Assembly: GCA_949295905.1 (NCBI GenBank)
Contig: CASFNA010000022.1
Coordinates: 124,001-188,000 of the forward strand
From: an uncultured Prevotellaceae bacterium
GTDB taxonomy: Bacteria > Bacteroidota > Bacteroidia > Bacteroidales > Bacteroidaceae
Direction: 5' to 3'
Length of the DNA: 64,000 bases
How positions within the stretch are numbered: position 1 is the stretch's first letter; each line of letters starts with the position of its first letter. This document shows positions 30,857 to 41,860 of the stretch, one piece after another. Below the pieces are notes generated by a model that worked only from the letters and a program-made list of their open reading frames with translations, did not search any database and was not told the DNA's origin. The position numbers were made by a program, and so were the translations under genes.

Positions 30857-33298
30857 ATGGGAAACAACTTTACCAAACTGACGCTGGCCGCCGCAATGGC
30901 TCTGGCGTACACTGGCTTGCAGGCGCAAGACGTGTTCAAGTGCGACTTCGAGACAGGCACCCTCGAGGGATGGACAGTGATAGACAACAACACCGTGGAC
31001 GGGGAGGCCGGAAAGGGCGACGGCTCGACATGGAGCGTCTACACAGAGTACGACACCGGCAACAAGGTGGCGCAATACAGCTACAGCTCGTACAACCAGG
31101 CCGACGACTACCTCGTCACGCCGGCCATAACACTGAAGCCCGGCACGTACCAGATAGCCTTCGACTACATGGGCAGCTCGTACGGAGAGAAGATGGAGGT
31201 GATGGCCGGCAGCGCGCCCACCGCGGAAGGCATGACGGCGACACTGGCCGACCTCGGCACGTTCTTCAACACATGGCAGGCGGGCGTGGCCTACTACAAG
31301 GCCGAGAAGGAGGAGACGGTATACTTCGCATTCCACGCCACGAGCGACGCCAACATGTACATCATCAACGTTGACAACGTTACGGTATCAGAGTCTGAAG
31401 GCATCGACGCCGCCGTGACGGCCATCCTGTCGCCGCAGACGTCATACGACCTCACCGCAACGCAGCCGGTAACCATCAAGGTGGAAAACCGCGGCGTGGC
31501 CGACATCAGCTCGATGAAACTGTACTACACGGTCAACGGCGGCGAGGCCGTAGTCGAAGAGGTGAACACCACGCTGGCGGCAGGCGGCTCGATGGAATAC
31601 ACCTTCAAGGCGACGGCCGACATGGAGAGCACCGGCGCATACAAGATAGAGGCCTGGGTGGAGGTTGAAGGCGACGCCGTGGAAGGCAACAACAAGGCCA
31701 CCGCCACCGTGCGCCACCGCGGACTGGCCACTACGCCTTACTTCATGGGATTCGAGGCCGACGAGGAAATAGACCTCATCAAGACGTTCAACCTGAACAA
31801 CGACGACGGCAACTGGGCCGTCAACTTCGACGACGGATTCTGGAGCAGCTTCGCACGCACCGGCTCGGGCTGCATGATGTACGACTACGACAAGAACAAC
31901 GCAGGCGACGACTGGTTCATCACCGAGGGAATACAGATGGAGCCGGGCTACTACTCGCTGAAGTTCTGGTACTCCACCATGGGCGAACACAACGAGAGGA
32001 TGCTCGTAGCCTACGGCAAGGAGCAGACACCCGAGGCCATGACCACCCAGATAGTAAGCTATGACCCGTTCAACACCAACGACGCTTACCTCGAGTCGGC
32101 CAGCGTTGTCAAGATAGAGGAGGCCGGCACGTATTACTTCGGCTTCAAGTCGTTCAGCGACAAGGACGAGAACATAATCTGCATAGACGACCTGTCGCTC
32201 GAAGCTATCAGCGGCGACCTGAACGACGTGGCCGTGGCCGGCATAACCGCCCCCGAACACGGATACGTGGCGGACAACACGGCCAAGGACGTGGTATTCA
32301 GCGTAACCAACAAGGGCATCAACACCGCCGAGGGGCTTACCGTCAAAGCGTCAATCGACGACAAGCAGATTTACGCAAACCCAATCGGACTGGAGGCGCA
32401 GCAGACCGTCGAGATAAAGATTGAAAACGCGCTCGACGGACTGGAGCCTGGGCAGCACAGCCTGACCGTCGAGATAGTGAACGACGGCGACAACAATCCT
32501 GACGACAACACCATGACCGAGGAATTCAAGGTGATGGGGCAGTGCGTCAAGTGCTGGGACGCCGAACAGGGCAAGATTGACGACGACCTTACACTGCTCG
32601 TCGAGGACGAATACACCAGCGCCGACGAAATGTTCCCCGGCAACGAGGCCTTCACGGTGATAGAGCTTGGCGCACACCACGACATATACGGCGACTGGCA
32701 ATACTGCGCCTCGTCGTGGTTCATTGAAGACGACGCCCAGGCAAACCGCTGGCTCATACTGCCGAAGGTGAAGGTGACGGGCGAAAACGCCGACATGATG
32801 TGGGCGGCAGGCTCGTACAGCGAGACTTACCCCGAGACCTACAGGGTGCGCGTATCGACCAACGAGACGATGGACACGGGATGGTTCACAACGATAGAGA
32901 CCGTAAACAACGAGAACTGGGTGGGCAAGAGCCTGGCGACGCGCGGCGTATCGCTGGCCGACTACGCCGGACAGGAGATATACATAGCCTTCCAGCTGAT
33001 AACGACCAACGGCGACCTGCTCATGCTCGACAACATCTCGCTCTACGGCGACATAGAGCTTTCAACGCCGTCAGGCATCGATGACGCCAAGGCCACGGAC
33101 GGCGGCATAACCGTCAGCGGCGGCGAGATAACCGCCGAAGGCGCCAAGGCCATCAGCGTATGCGACACGGCCGGACGGCAGCTCGTACATTCAGGCACGG
33201 GCCGCGCCGACATCAGCCAGCTGAACAACGGCATATACATCGTCACGGTGACCGGAGCCGACGGCAACACCGATACCGTAAAGATAATGAAGCGGTAA
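30857..33298 (+). CDS. Secreted multidomain protein with type IX sorting tail
   Basis: An 813-residue extracellular protein. The signal peptide ([20 protein letters not shown]) is followed by three 'choice-of-anchor J'-like beta-sandwich domains, recognisable by [36 protein letters not shown] and a third near residue 600 with [18 protein letters not shown]. Between them are two CARDB/Ig-like segments ([39 protein letters not shown]). The C-terminus ([20 protein letters not shown], ending KIMKR) is a type A type IX sorting domain. It would be exported through T9SS and attached to the surface, fitting porZ at 38.4 kb. No catalytic domain is seen; adhesion or glycan binding is possible. Confidence 0.85.
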   Translation: MGNNFTKLTLAAAMALAYTGLQAQDVFKCDFETGTLEGWTVIDNNTVDGEAGKGDGSTWSVYTEYDTGNKVAQYSYSSYNQADDYLVTPAITLKPGTYQIAFDYMGSSYGEKMEVMAGSAPTAEGMTATLADLGTFFNTWQAGVAYYKAEKEETVYFAFHATSDANMYIINVDNVTVSESEGIDAAVTAILSPQTSYDLTATQPVTIKVENRGVADISSMKLYYTVNGGEAVVEEVNTTLAAGGSMEYTFKATADMESTGAYKIEAWVEVEGDAVEGNNKATATVRHRGLATTPYFMGFEADEEIDLIKTFNLNNDDGNWAVNFDDGFWSSFARTGSGCMMYDYDKNNAGDDWFITEGIQMEPGYYSLKFWYSTMGEHNERMLVAYGKEQTPEAMTTQIVSYDPFNTNDAYLESASVVKIEEAGTYYFGFKSFSDKDENIICIDDLSLEAISGDLNDVAVAGITAPEHGYVADNTAKDVVFSVTNKGINTAEGLTVKASIDDKQIYANPIGLEAQQTVEIKIENALDGLEPGQHSLTVEIVNDGDNNPDDNTMTEEFKVMGQCVKCWDAEQGKIDDDLTLLVEDEYTSADEMFPGNEAFTVIELGAHHDIYGDWQYCASSWFIEDDAQANRWLILPKVKVTGENADMMWAAGSYSETYPETYRVRVSTNETMDTGWFTTIETVNNENWVGKSLATRGVSLADYAGQEIYIAFQLITTNGDLLMLDNISLYGDIELSTPSGIDDAKATDGGITVSGGEITAEGAKAISVCDTAGRQLVHSGTGRADISQLNNGIYIVTVTGADGNTDTVKIMKR

Positions 33299-33332
33299 GC
33301 GCGGAGCCGGGACAGGCCATGCAATGTGAAAC

Positions 33333-33372
33333 AAAAAAAGCGGGGTGCGCCGTCGGCACACTCCGCTTTTTT
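33333..33372 (+). terminator. Intrinsic terminator between the T9SS cargo gene and leuS
   Basis: AAAAAAAGCGGGGTG pairs with CACTCCGCTTTTTT, an A/T-flanked hairpin 35 bases after the stop codon. Confidence 0.85.
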
Positions 33373-33426
33373 ATATGTTTTTTCCACTTTCTCACCTCCC
33401 CACTGCTTACTTTCTCACCTTTTTAC

Positions 33427-33434
33427 TATCTTTG
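33427..33434 (+). promoter_or_regulatory. -7 element of leuS
   Basis: TATCTTTG, 44 bases before the ATG; it confirms that the long open frame upstream of 33478 is not coding. Confidence 0.65.
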
Positions 33435-33477
33435 CATCTTGGATTATTGCATACAAACAAAAACAAGATACGAAGCA

Positions 33478-36400
33478 ATGGAATACAACTTCAACGAGAT
33501 TGAGAAACGATGGCAGCAGAGGTGGGCCGACGACAAGACCTACCACGTAACCGAGGACAAGGACAAGCAGAAGTTCTACGTGCTCAACATGTTCCCTTAC
33601 CCCTCCGGGGCGGGCCTGCACGTGGGCCATCCGCTCGGCTACATAGCCAGCGACATATACGCACGCTACAAGCGCCAGCAGGGCTTCAACGTACTCAACC
33701 CCATGGGCTACGACGCCTACGGCCTGCCGGCCGAGCAGTACGCCATACAGACCGGGCAGCACCCGGCCATAACCACCGAGGCCAACATCAGCCACTACCG
33801 CGAGCAGCTTGACAAAATCGGCTTCTCGTTCGACTGGGAGCGCGAGGTGCGCACGTGCGACCCGAAGTATTACCACTGGACGCAGTGGGCCTTCATCAAG
33901 ATGTTCAACTCCTTCTACGACAACGCCTTGCAGAAGGCCAGGCCAATAGAGGAGCTTGAAAAGCATCTTGCCGAGCATGGTACCGAAGGGCTCGACGCAG
34001 CCTGCTCGGAGGAGTTGACGCTCACGGCCGCCGACTGGAACGCCATGACGGAGCACAAGAAGCGCGAGACGCTGATGAACTGGCGCCTGGCCTATCTTGG
34101 CGAGACGATGGTTAACTGGTGCGCCGGACTGGGCACGGTGCTGGCCAACGACGAGGTGGTAGACGGCCTCTCGGTGCGCGGCGGCTACCCCGTTGTGCAG
34201 AAGAAGATGATGCAGTGGTGCCTGCGCGTCAGCGCATACGCCCAGCGTCTGCTCGACGGCCTCGACACCGTTGACTGGACCGACTCGCTGAAGGAAACCC
34301 AGCGCAACTGGATAGGACGCTCGGAGGGTACGGAAATCGAGTTCAAGATAAAAGCACAAAGCCCCCTCACACTCCCCCAAGGGGGAGCTTCAGATACCAA
34401 CGAAGCTAATCAAAAGTCCCCCCTTGGGGGGAGTGAGGGGGGCTCCTTGGAGACTGCTGGGGGCTCCTTCACCATCTTCACCACCCGCGCCGACACCATA
34501 TTCGGCGTAACGTTCATGGTGCTTGCGCCCGAGAGCGAGCTGGTGGCGAAGGTCACCACACCCGGGCAGAAGGCCGAGGTGGACGCTTACCTTGAGCGCA
34601 CTAAGAAGCGCACCGAGCGCGAGCGCATCAGCGACCGCTCTGTAAGCGGCGTGTTCTCGGGCTCGTACGCCGTCAACCCCTTCACGGGCGAGGACATACC
34701 CATCTGGATTTCTGACTACGTGCTGGCCGGTTACGGCACCGGTGCCATCATGGCCGTGCCTGCACATGACTCACGCGACTACGCCTTCGCCCGCCACTTC
34801 GGCCTCGAGATACGTCCGCTCATCGAGGGCTGCGACGTCTCCGAGCAGAGCTTCGACGCCAAGGAGGGCATCGTGTGCAACTCGCCACGGCAAGAATTAA
34901 TCGACAAGTGGAAATCGGAGAACAGCGATTTCACTTACAACCCCGACAGATATTATTCTTCTAAATCTTCCATCTTTGACCCATATACTGAGCCGCTTAA
35001 GCTCAACGGCCTGACAGTCAAGGAAGCCATTGCCGAGACAAAGAAATACGTGGAAGACTTCAACCTGGGCCGCGTGAAGGTGAACTACCGCCTGCGCGAC
35101 GCCATCTTCTCGCGCCAGAGATACTGGGGCGAGCCGTTCCCCGTGTACTACAAGGACGGCCAGCCATACATGCTGCCCGAAGACTGCCTGCCGCTGGAGC
35201 TGCCCGAAATAGACAAATACCAGCCAACGGAGACGGGCGAGCCGCCGCTCGGCCACGCCAAGAAATGGGCGTGGGACACGGAGAAAAAACAGGTAGTTGA
35301 CAAGTCTTTGGTTGACAACACGACAGTGTTCCCCCTCGAACTGAACACCATGCCGGGCTTCGCAGGCTCGTCGGCTTACTATTTAAGGTACATGGACCCG
35401 CACGACGACCAAGCCCTTGTAAGCCCCGAGGCCGACGGGTACTGGCGCAACGTAGACCTGTACGTGGGCGGAACGGAGCACGCCACGGGCCACTTGATTT
35501 ACTCGCGCTTCTGGAACAAGTTTCTGCACGACCTCGGAGTGTCGTGCGAGGAGGAGCCTTACAAGAAACTTGTAAACCAGGGCATGATACAGGGACGCAG
35601 CAACTTTGTGTACCGCGTGAACCAAAGCCAAGCCCCCCTCACTCCCCCCAAGGGGGGAAGCCAAGCTACCCCTGAGGCAAATCAGAAGCTCCCCCTTGGG
35701 GGAGTTGAGGGGGCTAGTGCTCCTCTCTTCGTCTCCTTCGGCCTTAAAGACCAGTATGACACCACGCCAATCCACGTTGACGTGAACATAGTGCACGGCG
35801 ACGTGCTCGACATTGAAGCCTTCAAGGCATGGCGGCCGGAATATGAGAACGCCGAGTTCATACTGGAAGACGGCAAGTACGTGTGCGGCTGGGCGATAGA
35901 GAAGATGTCGAAGTCGATGTACAACGTAGTCAACCCCGACATGATTGTAGAGAAGTACGGAGCCGACACGCTGCGCCTGTACGAGATGTTCCTCGGCCCG
36001 GTGGAGCAGAGCAAGCCGTGGGACACCAACGGCATTGACGGCTGCCACCGCTTCCTCAAGAAGTTCTGGGCGCTCTACACCGACAAGGACGGCATGAAGG
36101 AGCTGACTGACGGCGAGCCTACGCCGGAAGAGCTGAAGAGCCTGCACAAGCTAATCAAGAAGGTAACGCAGGACATCGAGGCCTTCAGCTACAACACGTC
36201 GGTGGCCGCCTTCATGATATGCGTGGGCGAGATGGCGCAGATGAAGTGCCGCAACCGCCGCGTGCTGACCGACCTTGTGAAGCTAATCGCCCCCTTCGCG
36301 CCACACATAGCCGAAGAGCTGTGGCACAGGCTGGACAACGACGACACGGTGTGCGACGCACAGTGGCCCGAGTTCGACGAGAAGTACCTCGTAGAATCGA

Positions 36401-36588
36401 CCGTGCAGATGACCGTGTCGTTCAACGGCAAGGCGCGCTTCCAGATGCAGTTCGCCGCCGACGCTGACAACAAGACGATTGAAGACGCGGTGATGGCCGA
36501 CGAACGCTCGGCCAAGTACATCGGCGACAAGAACGTCGTCAAGGTCATCATCGTGCCCAAGAAGATTGTGAACATAGTGATAAAGTAA
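33478..36588 (+). CDS. leuS: Leucyl-tRNA synthetase carrying two in-frame palindromic repeats
   Basis: Class I synthetase that charges tRNA(Leu). At 1036 residues it is longer than usual for the phylum (mid-900s by general knowledge). The extra length comes largely from two low-complexity inserts. The catalytic signatures are intact: HVGHPLGY (HIGH class) near residue 46, the CP1 editing domain with [14 protein letters not shown] near 335, and [13 protein letters not shown] near 811. Insert 1 (residues about 293-331, [13 protein letters not shown] ... SPLGGSEGG) sits just before the editing domain. Insert 2 (about 718-747, [13 protein letters not shown] ... LPLGGVEGA) sits in the catalytic core before the KMSKS loop. 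Both are 90-bp palindromes of a dispersed family. Start set by the promoter at 33427. Confidence 0.95.
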   Translation: MEYNFNEIEKRWQQRWADDKTYHVTEDKDKQKFYVLNMFPYPSGAGLHVGHPLGYIASDIYARYKRQQGFNVLNPMGYDAYGLPAEQYAIQTGQHPAITTEANISHYREQLDKIGFSFDWEREVRTCDPKYYHWTQWAFIKMFNSFYDNALQKARPIEELEKHLAEHGTEGLDAACSEELTLTAADWNAMTEHKKRETLMNWRLAYLGETMVNWCAGLGTVLANDEVVDGLSVRGGYPVVQKKMMQWCLRVSAYAQRLLDGLDTVDWTDSLKETQRNWIGRSEGTEIEFKIKAQSPLTLPQGGASDTNEANQKSPLGGSEGGSLETAGGSFTIFTTRADTIFGVTFMVLAPESELVAKVTTPGQKAEVDAYLERTKKRTERERISDRSVSGVFSGSYAVNPFTGEDIPIWISDYVLAGYGTGAIMAVPAHDSRDYAFARHFGLEIRPLIEGCDVSEQSFDAKEGIVCNSPRQELIDKWKSENSDFTYNPDRYYSSKSSIFDPYTEPLKLNGLTVKEAIAETKKYVEDFNLGRVKVNYRLRDAIFSRQRYWGEPFPVYYKDGQPYMLPEDCLPLELPEIDKYQPTETGEPPLGHAKKWAWDTEKKQVVDKSLVDNTTVFPLELNTMPGFAGSSAYYLRYMDPHDDQALVSPEADGYWRNVDLYVGGTEHATGHLIYSRFWNKFLHDLGVSCEEEPYKKLVNQGMIQGRSNFVYRVNQSQAPLTPPKGGSQATPEANQKLPLGGVEGASAPLFVSFGLKDQYDTTPIHVDVNIVHGDVLDIEAFKAWRPEYENAEFILEDGKYVCGWAIEKMSKSMYNVVNPDMIVEKYGADTLRLYEMFLGPVEQSKPWDTNGIDGCHRFLKKFWALYTDKDGMKELTDGEPTPEELKSLHKLIKKVTQDIEAFSYNTSVAAFMICVGEMAQMKCRNRRVLTDLVKLIAPFAPHIAEELWHRLDNDDTVCDAQWPEFDEKYLVESTVQMTVSFNGKARFQMQFAADADNKTIEDAVMADERSAKYIGDKNVVKVIIVPKKIVNIVIK
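34358..34446. repeat. In-frame palindromic element 1 within leuS
   Basis: Left arm GCCCCCTCACACTCCCCCAA (from 34361, continuing to 34390) and complementary right arm (34414-34443) around a 23-base loop. It encodes the Pro/Gly-rich insert before the LeuRS editing domain. Confidence 0.9.
35629..35715. repeat. In-frame palindromic element 2 within leuS
   Basis: Left arm AGCCCCCCTCACTCCCCCCA (from 35631) and complementary right arm (35687-35715). Read in the same frame as element 1 (APLTPPKGG versus SPLTLPQGG). Confidence 0.9.
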
Positions 36589-36600
36589 AAACAAAAGCCC

Positions 36601-36690
36601 AAAGCCCCCCTCAAACTCCCCCGAGGGGGAGCTTAATTTACCGGCTAAACAATTAAAAGCTCCCCCTAGTGGGAGTTTGAGGGGGCTCCA
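36601..36690. repeat. Intergenic copy of the leuS palindromic element
   Basis: A third 90-bp copy starts 12 bases after the leuS stop, with arms 36601-36634 and 36657-36687. It ends just before the yitT start. It may act as a terminator here. Confidence 0.9.
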
Positions 36691-36697
36691 TTATGCC

Positions 36698-37636
36698 ATG
36701 ATAAACCAAGCAATTAAAAACGAGCTGAAGGACTACATGAACATAACTCTCGGCCTGATGCTCTACACGTTCGGCTTCACAGTGTTCCTCCTGCCATACG
36801 AAATCGTGACGGGAGGCATAGCCGGAATAGGCGCCGTGGTGTTCTACGCCACGAAGTTCCCCGTGCAGTACACGTTCTTCATCATCAACGCCGTGCTCAT
36901 CGTGGCCGCGCTGAAAATCCTCGGCTGGCGCTTCCTGATGAAGACCATCTACGCCACGTTCATGCTGACGTTCCTCCTGGAGGTGGCGCAAGACGTGGTG
37001 GTGCAGCCCGACGGCACGTTCTACAAGCTGCTGGGCGAGGGCAACGACTTCATGTCGCTCGTCATAGGCTGTATGATGACGGGCACGGCGCTGGCCGTGG
37101 TGTTCCTCAACAACGGCTCGACGGGCGGCACCGACATCATAGCCGCCTCGGTGAACAAGTACCGCAACATATCGCTCGGCCGCGTAATCCTCGCCATCGA
37201 CGTGTGCATCATAGGCAGCTGCTTGTTCATCGACACGTTCGGCCCCGTAGAGATGCGCTGCCAGAAGGTAGTGTTCGGCTTCTGCACGATGTTCATCGAG
37301 TGCTCCATGCTCGACTACGTGATGAACCTGCAACGCCAGTCGGTGCAGTTCTTCATCTTCTCCAAGAAGTACCAGGAAATAGCCAACGCCATAGCCAAGA
37401 CCACCGACCACAGCCTCACCATACTCGACGGCCACGGATGGTACAGCGGCAAGCCCACAAAAGTAGTCTGCCTGCTGGCCAAAAGGCGCGAGAGCGTAAC
37501 CATATTCCGCCTCATCAAGGCCATCGACCCCAACGCCTTCGTAAGCCAAAGCTCCGTAATCGGAGTTTACGGCGAAGGCTTCGACCAAATAAAGGTGAAA
37601 GTGCCTAAGAAATTAAAAATGAAAAATGAAAAATGA
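36698..37636 (+). CDS. YitT-family membrane protein (DUF161 plus DUF2179)
   Basis: A 312-residue inner-membrane protein with about five or six hydrophobic segments in the first 200 residues (TLGLMLYTFGFTVFLLPYEI, GGIAGIGAVVFYAT, FFIINAVLIVAALKILGW, then FLNNGSTGGTDIIAASVNKY). It has a soluble C-terminal DUF2179 domain (TILDGHGWYSGKPTKVVCLL, and IDPNAFVSQSSVIGVYGEGF). The family is widespread and its transport function is not defined. The ATG at 36698 was chosen because the earlier in-frame TTG lies inside the palindromic repeat. The last residues (KLKMKNEK) are repeat-derived. Confidence 0.9.
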   Translation: MINQAIKNELKDYMNITLGLMLYTFGFTVFLLPYEIVTGGIAGIGAVVFYATKFPVQYTFFIINAVLIVAALKILGWRFLMKTIYATFMLTFLLEVAQDVVVQPDGTFYKLLGEGNDFMSLVIGCMMTGTALAVVFLNNGSTGGTDIIAASVNKYRNISLGRVILAIDVCIIGSCLFIDTFGPVEMRCQKVVFGFCTMFIECSMLDYVMNLQRQSVQFFIFSKKYQEIANAIAKTTDHSLTILDGHGWYSGKPTKVVCLLAKRRESVTIFRLIKAIDPNAFVSQSSVIGVYGEGFDQIKVKVPKKLKMKNEK

Positions 37637-37728
37637 AAAATCCATTACTCTGGTACTCACAGCTCTCCCATCACTCCCGGTCCTCCCAGCACTCCCACAA
37701 CCCAATTACGAATTATGAATTATGAATT
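37637..37728. repeat. Mixed repeats before rdgB
   Basis: AATGAAAAATG units, then CTCCCATCACTCCCGG strings, then GAATTATGAATTATGAATTATG. The last unit supplies the rdgB start codon. Confidence 0.7.
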
Positions 37729-38331
37729 ATGAATTGTAAAAGGATAGTTTTCGCCACAAACAACGCCCACAAGCTCGAGGAAATACGCGAGATGCTCAAC
37801 GGCACCGGCGTGGAAATACTCTCGCTCGGCGACATAGGATGCCACGACGACATACCCGAGACGGCACCCACCATCGAGGGCAACGCCCTACAGAAAGCCC
37901 GCTACATATACGACAAATACGGAATGAGCTGCTTCGCCGACGACACCGGGCTCGAGGTGCGCGCACTCGGCGGCGCCCCAGGCGTGTACTCCGCACGCTA
38001 CGCCGGAGGCCCCGGGCACGACAGCGAGGCCAACATGGCCAAACTGCTCGACGAACTGCGGCCTTTCACCGACCGGAAGGCACGCTTCCGCACGGCAATC
38101 TGCCTCATATTGGAAAACGCCTCACAGCCAGCCGTTTTCGAAGGCGTCGTAAGCGGCGAGATAACCACCGAACGCCACGGCTCCGAAGGCTTCGGCTACG
38201 ACCCCGTGTTCCGCCCCGACGGCTACGCGGAAACCTTCGCGCAGCTCGGCCACGAGGTCAAGAACAAAATATCGCACCGCGCCCTGGCCGTGAGGAAGCT
38301 CGTGGATTACCTCACTGACTACGCCAAATAA
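37729..38331 (+). CDS. rdgB: XTP/dITP diphosphatase (RdgB/HAM1)
   Basis: Removes inosine and xanthosine triphosphates from the nucleotide pool, preventing their incorporation into DNA and RNA. 200 residues, the normal length. Family motifs: the N-terminal [16 protein letters not shown] (substrate-contacting TNN and K), [20 protein letters not shown] (the metal-binding and catalytic aspartates) near residue 70, and [15 protein letters not shown] with [10 protein letters not shown] near the C-terminus. The ATG sits at the end of a GAATTATGAATTATG repeat, so the leader is repeat sequence. Confidence 0.96.
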   Translation: MNCKRIVFATNNAHKLEEIREMLNGTGVEILSLGDIGCHDDIPETAPTIEGNALQKARYIYDKYGMSCFADDTGLEVRALGGAPGVYSARYAGGPGHDSEANMAKLLDELRPFTDRKARFRTAICLILENASQPAVFEGVVSGEITTERHGSEGFGYDPVFRPDGYAETFAQLGHEVKNKISHRALAVRKLVDYLTDYAK

Positions 38332-38421
38332 AAAAGCCGCCAGCCAATGACGGCGCAACCGACAGAACCGGCATACAATAAAACAAACATTTCACTGTTT
38401 TATGGAAAAACAGCGGACATC

Positions 38422-40452
38422 ATGAACAAAACTATTTCAACCATAACAGCATTCTTCATGACAGCCGCCATGGCTGTGGCGGCAAGTGCCGGTACATGGA
38501 AAAACTATTTGGCATACAGCGAAATAACCGATGTGCAGCAAGCCGGGAACACCATCTTCGTGCTCGCATCCAACAGCCTGTACTCATACAACACGGCTGA
38601 CAACAGCATAACCACCTTCGACAAGACCAACGGCCTTAGCGACTGCGAAATAAAGATGATGGCATGGTGCGGGGCGGCAAAACGCCTCGTCGCCGTCTAC
38701 GAAAACGGCAACATAGACATGGTGGAACGCAACGGCAACACCATAAACATACCCGACTATTACAACTACTCCACGACATCGGACAAGACGGTCTACGGCA
38801 TCGACGTGATAGGAGACCACGCCTACCTGTCAACAGGATTCGGAATAACCAACATCAATGTAGCAAAGGCCGAAATAACCGAGACATACAACTTCGGCTT
38901 CCGCGTAGACTATGTATATACGGACGGCACGCGAATATACGCCGCGTCAAGCACCGACGGCGTATACTCCGCGCCGCTGTCGGCCAACCTCATCGACACA
39001 TCCTCGTGGTCGTACCACTCCGCTTACACGCCGAAGGACAAGACCATAGACCCCGGACTGCTGGCAACAGCGGAGACACTGCTGCCCGGAGGGCCGAAAC
39101 ACAACTACTTCAACTTCATGACCTTCCGGCACGGACGGCTCTACACCGGCGGAGGATATTTCTGCTCGGGCACCGCATCGGCGGCAAGGCCGGGAACGGT
39201 GCAAGTGCTCGACGGCGACGAATGGCACGTATGCCAGGAACAGCTCGACACCATAACGGGCTACAGATACACCGACATAAACTGCGTGGCGGCCGACCCT
39301 TCCGACCCTGACCACATCTTCGCCGGAGGAAAGTCGGGCTTGTACGAGTTCAACGACTGGAAACTCACAAGATATTTCAACAAGGACAACAGCCCGTTGA
39401 TGTCGGCCATCGACCCACCCCAGCCGGGAGGCAGCGAGCTGGGCAACAACTACGTGCTCATAAACGGCATGACCTTCGACGACAAAGGCTCGCTATGGCT
39501 CTTCAACTGCCAGACACTGGCAAACTCGCTGTTCGAATATACAAAAGAAGGAGAGTTCATACCCCACAACAAGGCGGAATTCATGTACAACGGCGTAAGC
39601 ATACAAGCCGCCACCAACCTCATGTTCGACAGCCGCGGGATGCTATGGTTCGTCAACAGCAACTACTCCGACCGCTCGTTCTTCTGCTACCAGCCGTCCA
39701 CCGACACGGCCAAAAGGTTCACCCCACGCTACAACCAGAACGGACTGGAAATAAACATACCCAACGGCATCAGGTGCATGGCCGAAGACATCGACGGCAA
39801 CATATGGCTCGGCACAAGCACGGGGCCGCTGATGCTCAGGGCGTCTGAAATAACAAGCGACGACCCCACGTTCATGCAAGTCATAGTGCCGCGCAACGAC
39901 GGCACCAACCTCGGCGACTACCTGCTGGACAACATCAGCATAACAGCCATGGCCATAGACGGGGCCGGGCGCAAATGGTTCGGCACGCAAGGCAACGGCG
40001 TCTACATGGTAAGCCGCGACAACATGGAGCAGGTGGAGCACTTCACATCGGCAGACACGCCGCTGCTCTCCGACAACATAGAGTCTATCGCCATCAACGG
40101 GACTACCGGCGAAGTGTTCTTCGGCACGGACAAGGGGCTCTGCTCATACATGGGCGACGCCACGGCACCGGGCACGGAGATGACGAAAGACAACGTGTAC
40201 GCCTATCCTAACCCCGTCCGTCCCGACTACACAGGCCCCATAACCATAGTAGGCCTGACGCTCGACGCCGACGTGAAAATAACCACCGCCAACGGCACAC
40301 TCGTGGCCGAAGGGCGCAGCCAGGGCGGCACGTTCACATGGGACGGCCGCGACACAGGCGGCCGCCGCGTGGCCTCAGGGGTCTACATGGTGCAAACGGC
40401 CACGTCGTCGGGAGACAAGGGCACGGTATGCAAGATTGCGATAGTAAGGTAA
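38422..40452 (+). CDS. porZ: Type IX secretion protein PorZ (beta-propeller, sorting tail)
   Basis: A 676-residue surface protein. The signal peptide (TISTITAFFMTAAMAVAASA) is followed by the characteristic N-terminal PorZ propeller start GTWKNYLAYSEITDVQQAGN, then two-component-regulator-type propeller blades (GLSDCEIKMMAW, FDDKGSLWLFNCQT, SRGMLWFVNSN, DIDGNIWLGTSTGPL, GAGRKWFGTQGNGV). It ends with a type IX sorting domain (VYAYPNPVRPDYTGPITIVG ... SGVYMVQTATSS). PorZ belongs to the PorU-PorV-PorQ-PorZ attachment complex, which cleaves sorting tails and links cargo to A-LPS. This supports an active T9SS; two cargo candidates lie at 30.9 and 49.8 kb. The ATG at 38422 begins the signal peptide. 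Confidence 0.87.
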   Translation: MNKTISTITAFFMTAAMAVAASAGTWKNYLAYSEITDVQQAGNTIFVLASNSLYSYNTADNSITTFDKTNGLSDCEIKMMAWCGAAKRLVAVYENGNIDMVERNGNTINIPDYYNYSTTSDKTVYGIDVIGDHAYLSTGFGITNINVAKAEITETYNFGFRVDYVYTDGTRIYAASSTDGVYSAPLSANLIDTSSWSYHSAYTPKDKTIDPGLLATAETLLPGGPKHNYFNFMTFRHGRLYTGGGYFCSGTASAARPGTVQVLDGDEWHVCQEQLDTITGYRYTDINCVAADPSDPDHIFAGGKSGLYEFNDWKLTRYFNKDNSPLMSAIDPPQPGGSELGNNYVLINGMTFDDKGSLWLFNCQTLANSLFEYTKEGEFIPHNKAEFMYNGVSIQAATNLMFDSRGMLWFVNSNYSDRSFFCYQPSTDTAKRFTPRYNQNGLEINIPNGIRCMAEDIDGNIWLGTSTGPLMLRASEITSDDPTFMQVIVPRNDGTNLGDYLLDNISITAMAIDGAGRKWFGTQGNGVYMVSRDNMEQVEHFTSADTPLLSDNIESIAINGTTGEVFFGTDKGLCSYMGDATAPGTEMTKDNVYAYPNPVRPDYTGPITIVGLTLDADVKITTANGTLVAEGRSQGGTFTWDGRDTGGRRVASGVYMVQTATSSGDKGTVCKIAIVR

Positions 40453-40727
40453 CATTAATCCGCCATGCTTGCAAACGCGGCGGATTGGCGCATACAGCGC
40501 AATAAGCGGCAGGCAGGCGGCGTACCGCTGCTTACGGGAATGGCGCTGACGCGCCTCGGGCTGCCTTACAGCGGCCATTACATACAGGTATTGGCGGCCC
40601 TCGCGGTAGAATGCTGCATAACCTCGGCCGCGACGATGGCAATAATGAAATACGCGCCTTTCATGTTAGGGAAAAGCGCAACAAGGCACGGCCGGAAGGC
40701 ATGATGCGGCACACGCAGCCGCAGGCT

Positions 40728-41630
40728 TCAGCCCTTGCAGGCCAAACATCCTATCTTATATAACTTCAGCAACAGCAGCAGAGGCCTGCGCCCTGCAAGC
40801 ATCTTGCGCACACGCCCGCCGCAAAGCCTGTGCACCAGGCGGACGACAGGCAGCAACCCCGCCCTGCGCAGCCATGAACAAAGCGCCAGCAGGGGCGAAT
40901 ACCCTTGCAGCTCCGGGGCGAAAGCGTGCAGCGTGGAGATAGCCTCGTCGAGCTTGCCGAGATACCTGGCGTTGTCCTCGAACGACGTGTAGGCCACCGG
41001 GTTGTCAATGTGCAGCACGCCTACGCCGGCCTCCTGCAAGGCCTTGCCCAGCAATACGTCCTCATACCCGTAAGTCATCACGCGCTCGTCATACGGCACA
41101 CGCTCCAACACCGAGCGGTGGTGGAAGAAGTTGGTGGTGCGCAGCGAGGCGTAAGGCCGCTTCTTCCGCGCCTCCAGCGAATGGTTTTTCTCCTCGCGCT
41201 TCTCGTAGCGGAAGCGCAGGTTCTCCCTGTACAGCCGCGGCGTGTCAACGCCGCCGTCAACGCACACGCCGCCGCCGACGGCTTCGCCTTCACGCGCGCC
41301 GCTCTCAAGGTAACGCCTGATGAAGTCGCCGTGCACCGGGCTTACCCTCGCGTCAAGCATCAGGTGCCACTCGTACCGGCCATGGCGCGCCATGGCGTTG
41401 CGCATGGCCGCACGGCAGGCGTGCCTGCCCCCCTGCACGTATCGGCAGCGGGGCAGGGCGCATGCGGCCTTGTTGCGTTCGACGGCCGAAGCGCAGTCTG
41501 ACCCGTCGTCGAAAACAACTATCTCGTATTCCAGTCCCGCCACAGCCTCCGCCTGCCGCCGGAGCGCGGCCACGAGCGGCGCGGCCACGTCGTTGTACAC
41601 AGGAATCAGTATTGACAATTGGGTTATCAT
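40728..41630 (-). CDS. Family 2 glycosyltransferase
   Basis: A 300-residue GT-A fold transferase. It begins with the canonical ITQLSILIPVYNDVAAPLVA and carries VVFDDGSDCASAVERN (nucleotide-sugar-binding aspartates) near residue 40. The DxD position is LMLDARVSPVHGDF near 93. TYGYEDVLLGKALQEAGVGV near 190 is the ED motif that often holds the catalytic base. The C-terminal 40 residues are basic and hydrophobic (RKMLAGRRPLLLLLKLYKIG), suggesting membrane contact. It would transfer a sugar to a cell-surface polysaccharide or lipid carrier. It is convergent with porZ and divergent from the AAA gene. Confidence 0.9.
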   Translation of the reverse strand: MITQLSILIPVYNDVAAPLVAALRRQAEAVAGLEYEIVVFDDGSDCASAVERNKAACALPRCRYVQGGRHACRAAMRNAMARHGRYEWHLMLDARVSPVHGDFIRRYLESGAREGEAVGGGVCVDGGVDTPRLYRENLRFRYEKREEKNHSLEARKKRPYASLRTTNFFHHRSVLERVPYDERVMTYGYEDVLLGKALQEAGVGVLHIDNPVAYTSFEDNARYLGKLDEAISTLHAFAPELQGYSPLLALCSWLRRAGLLPVVRLVHRLCGGRVRKMLAGRRPLLLLLKLYKIGCLACKG

Positions 41631-41783
41631 GACTGCAAAAATAAGAAAAAAAGTAAAACCTTAAAAGCATAAGCAAATATTTTCAACTGACATGACGGTT
41701 ATACGTAAACACATTCCAACAATCTGAAAACATTTAATTACATCTTGAAAAGATTATCTTACTGACATCGGAAAAACCACATA

Positions 41784-41860
41784 TTATCGGCAGTGAAAAG
41801 CACAATAACAATCAATTTATCGGCAGTAACATCACTTATTTTTGCCATATTATCGGCAGT
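41784..41860 (+). promoter_or_regulatory. Three 11-bp iterons spaced exactly 33 bp apart
   Basis: TTATCGGCAGT occurs at 41784-41794, 41817-41827 and 41850-41860, all in the same orientation, with starts exactly 33 bp apart (about three helical turns). The intervening sequence is AT-rich and not conserved. The last copy lies 15 bases before the -7-like TATCTTTA (41875-41882) of the AAA-ATPase gene. This is most likely a regulator-binding array. Confidence 0.8.

Noticed and set aside
33160..33477. 106-codon upstream extension of leuS
   Set aside because: It overlaps the end of the secreted-protein gene, the terminator at 33333-33372 and the leuS promoter at 33427.
40465..40704. 79-codon plus-strand open frame between porZ and the glycosyltransferase gene
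   Set aside because: No promoter or recognisable family, and it begins inside a hairpin (AATCCGC ... GCGGATT) that looks like the porZ terminator. A hydrophobic middle is not enough to call it a gene.
41784..41860. Small CRISPR array
   Set aside because: Repeat of only 11 bases, three copies, no cas genes, and position in a promoter. Better explained as iterons.
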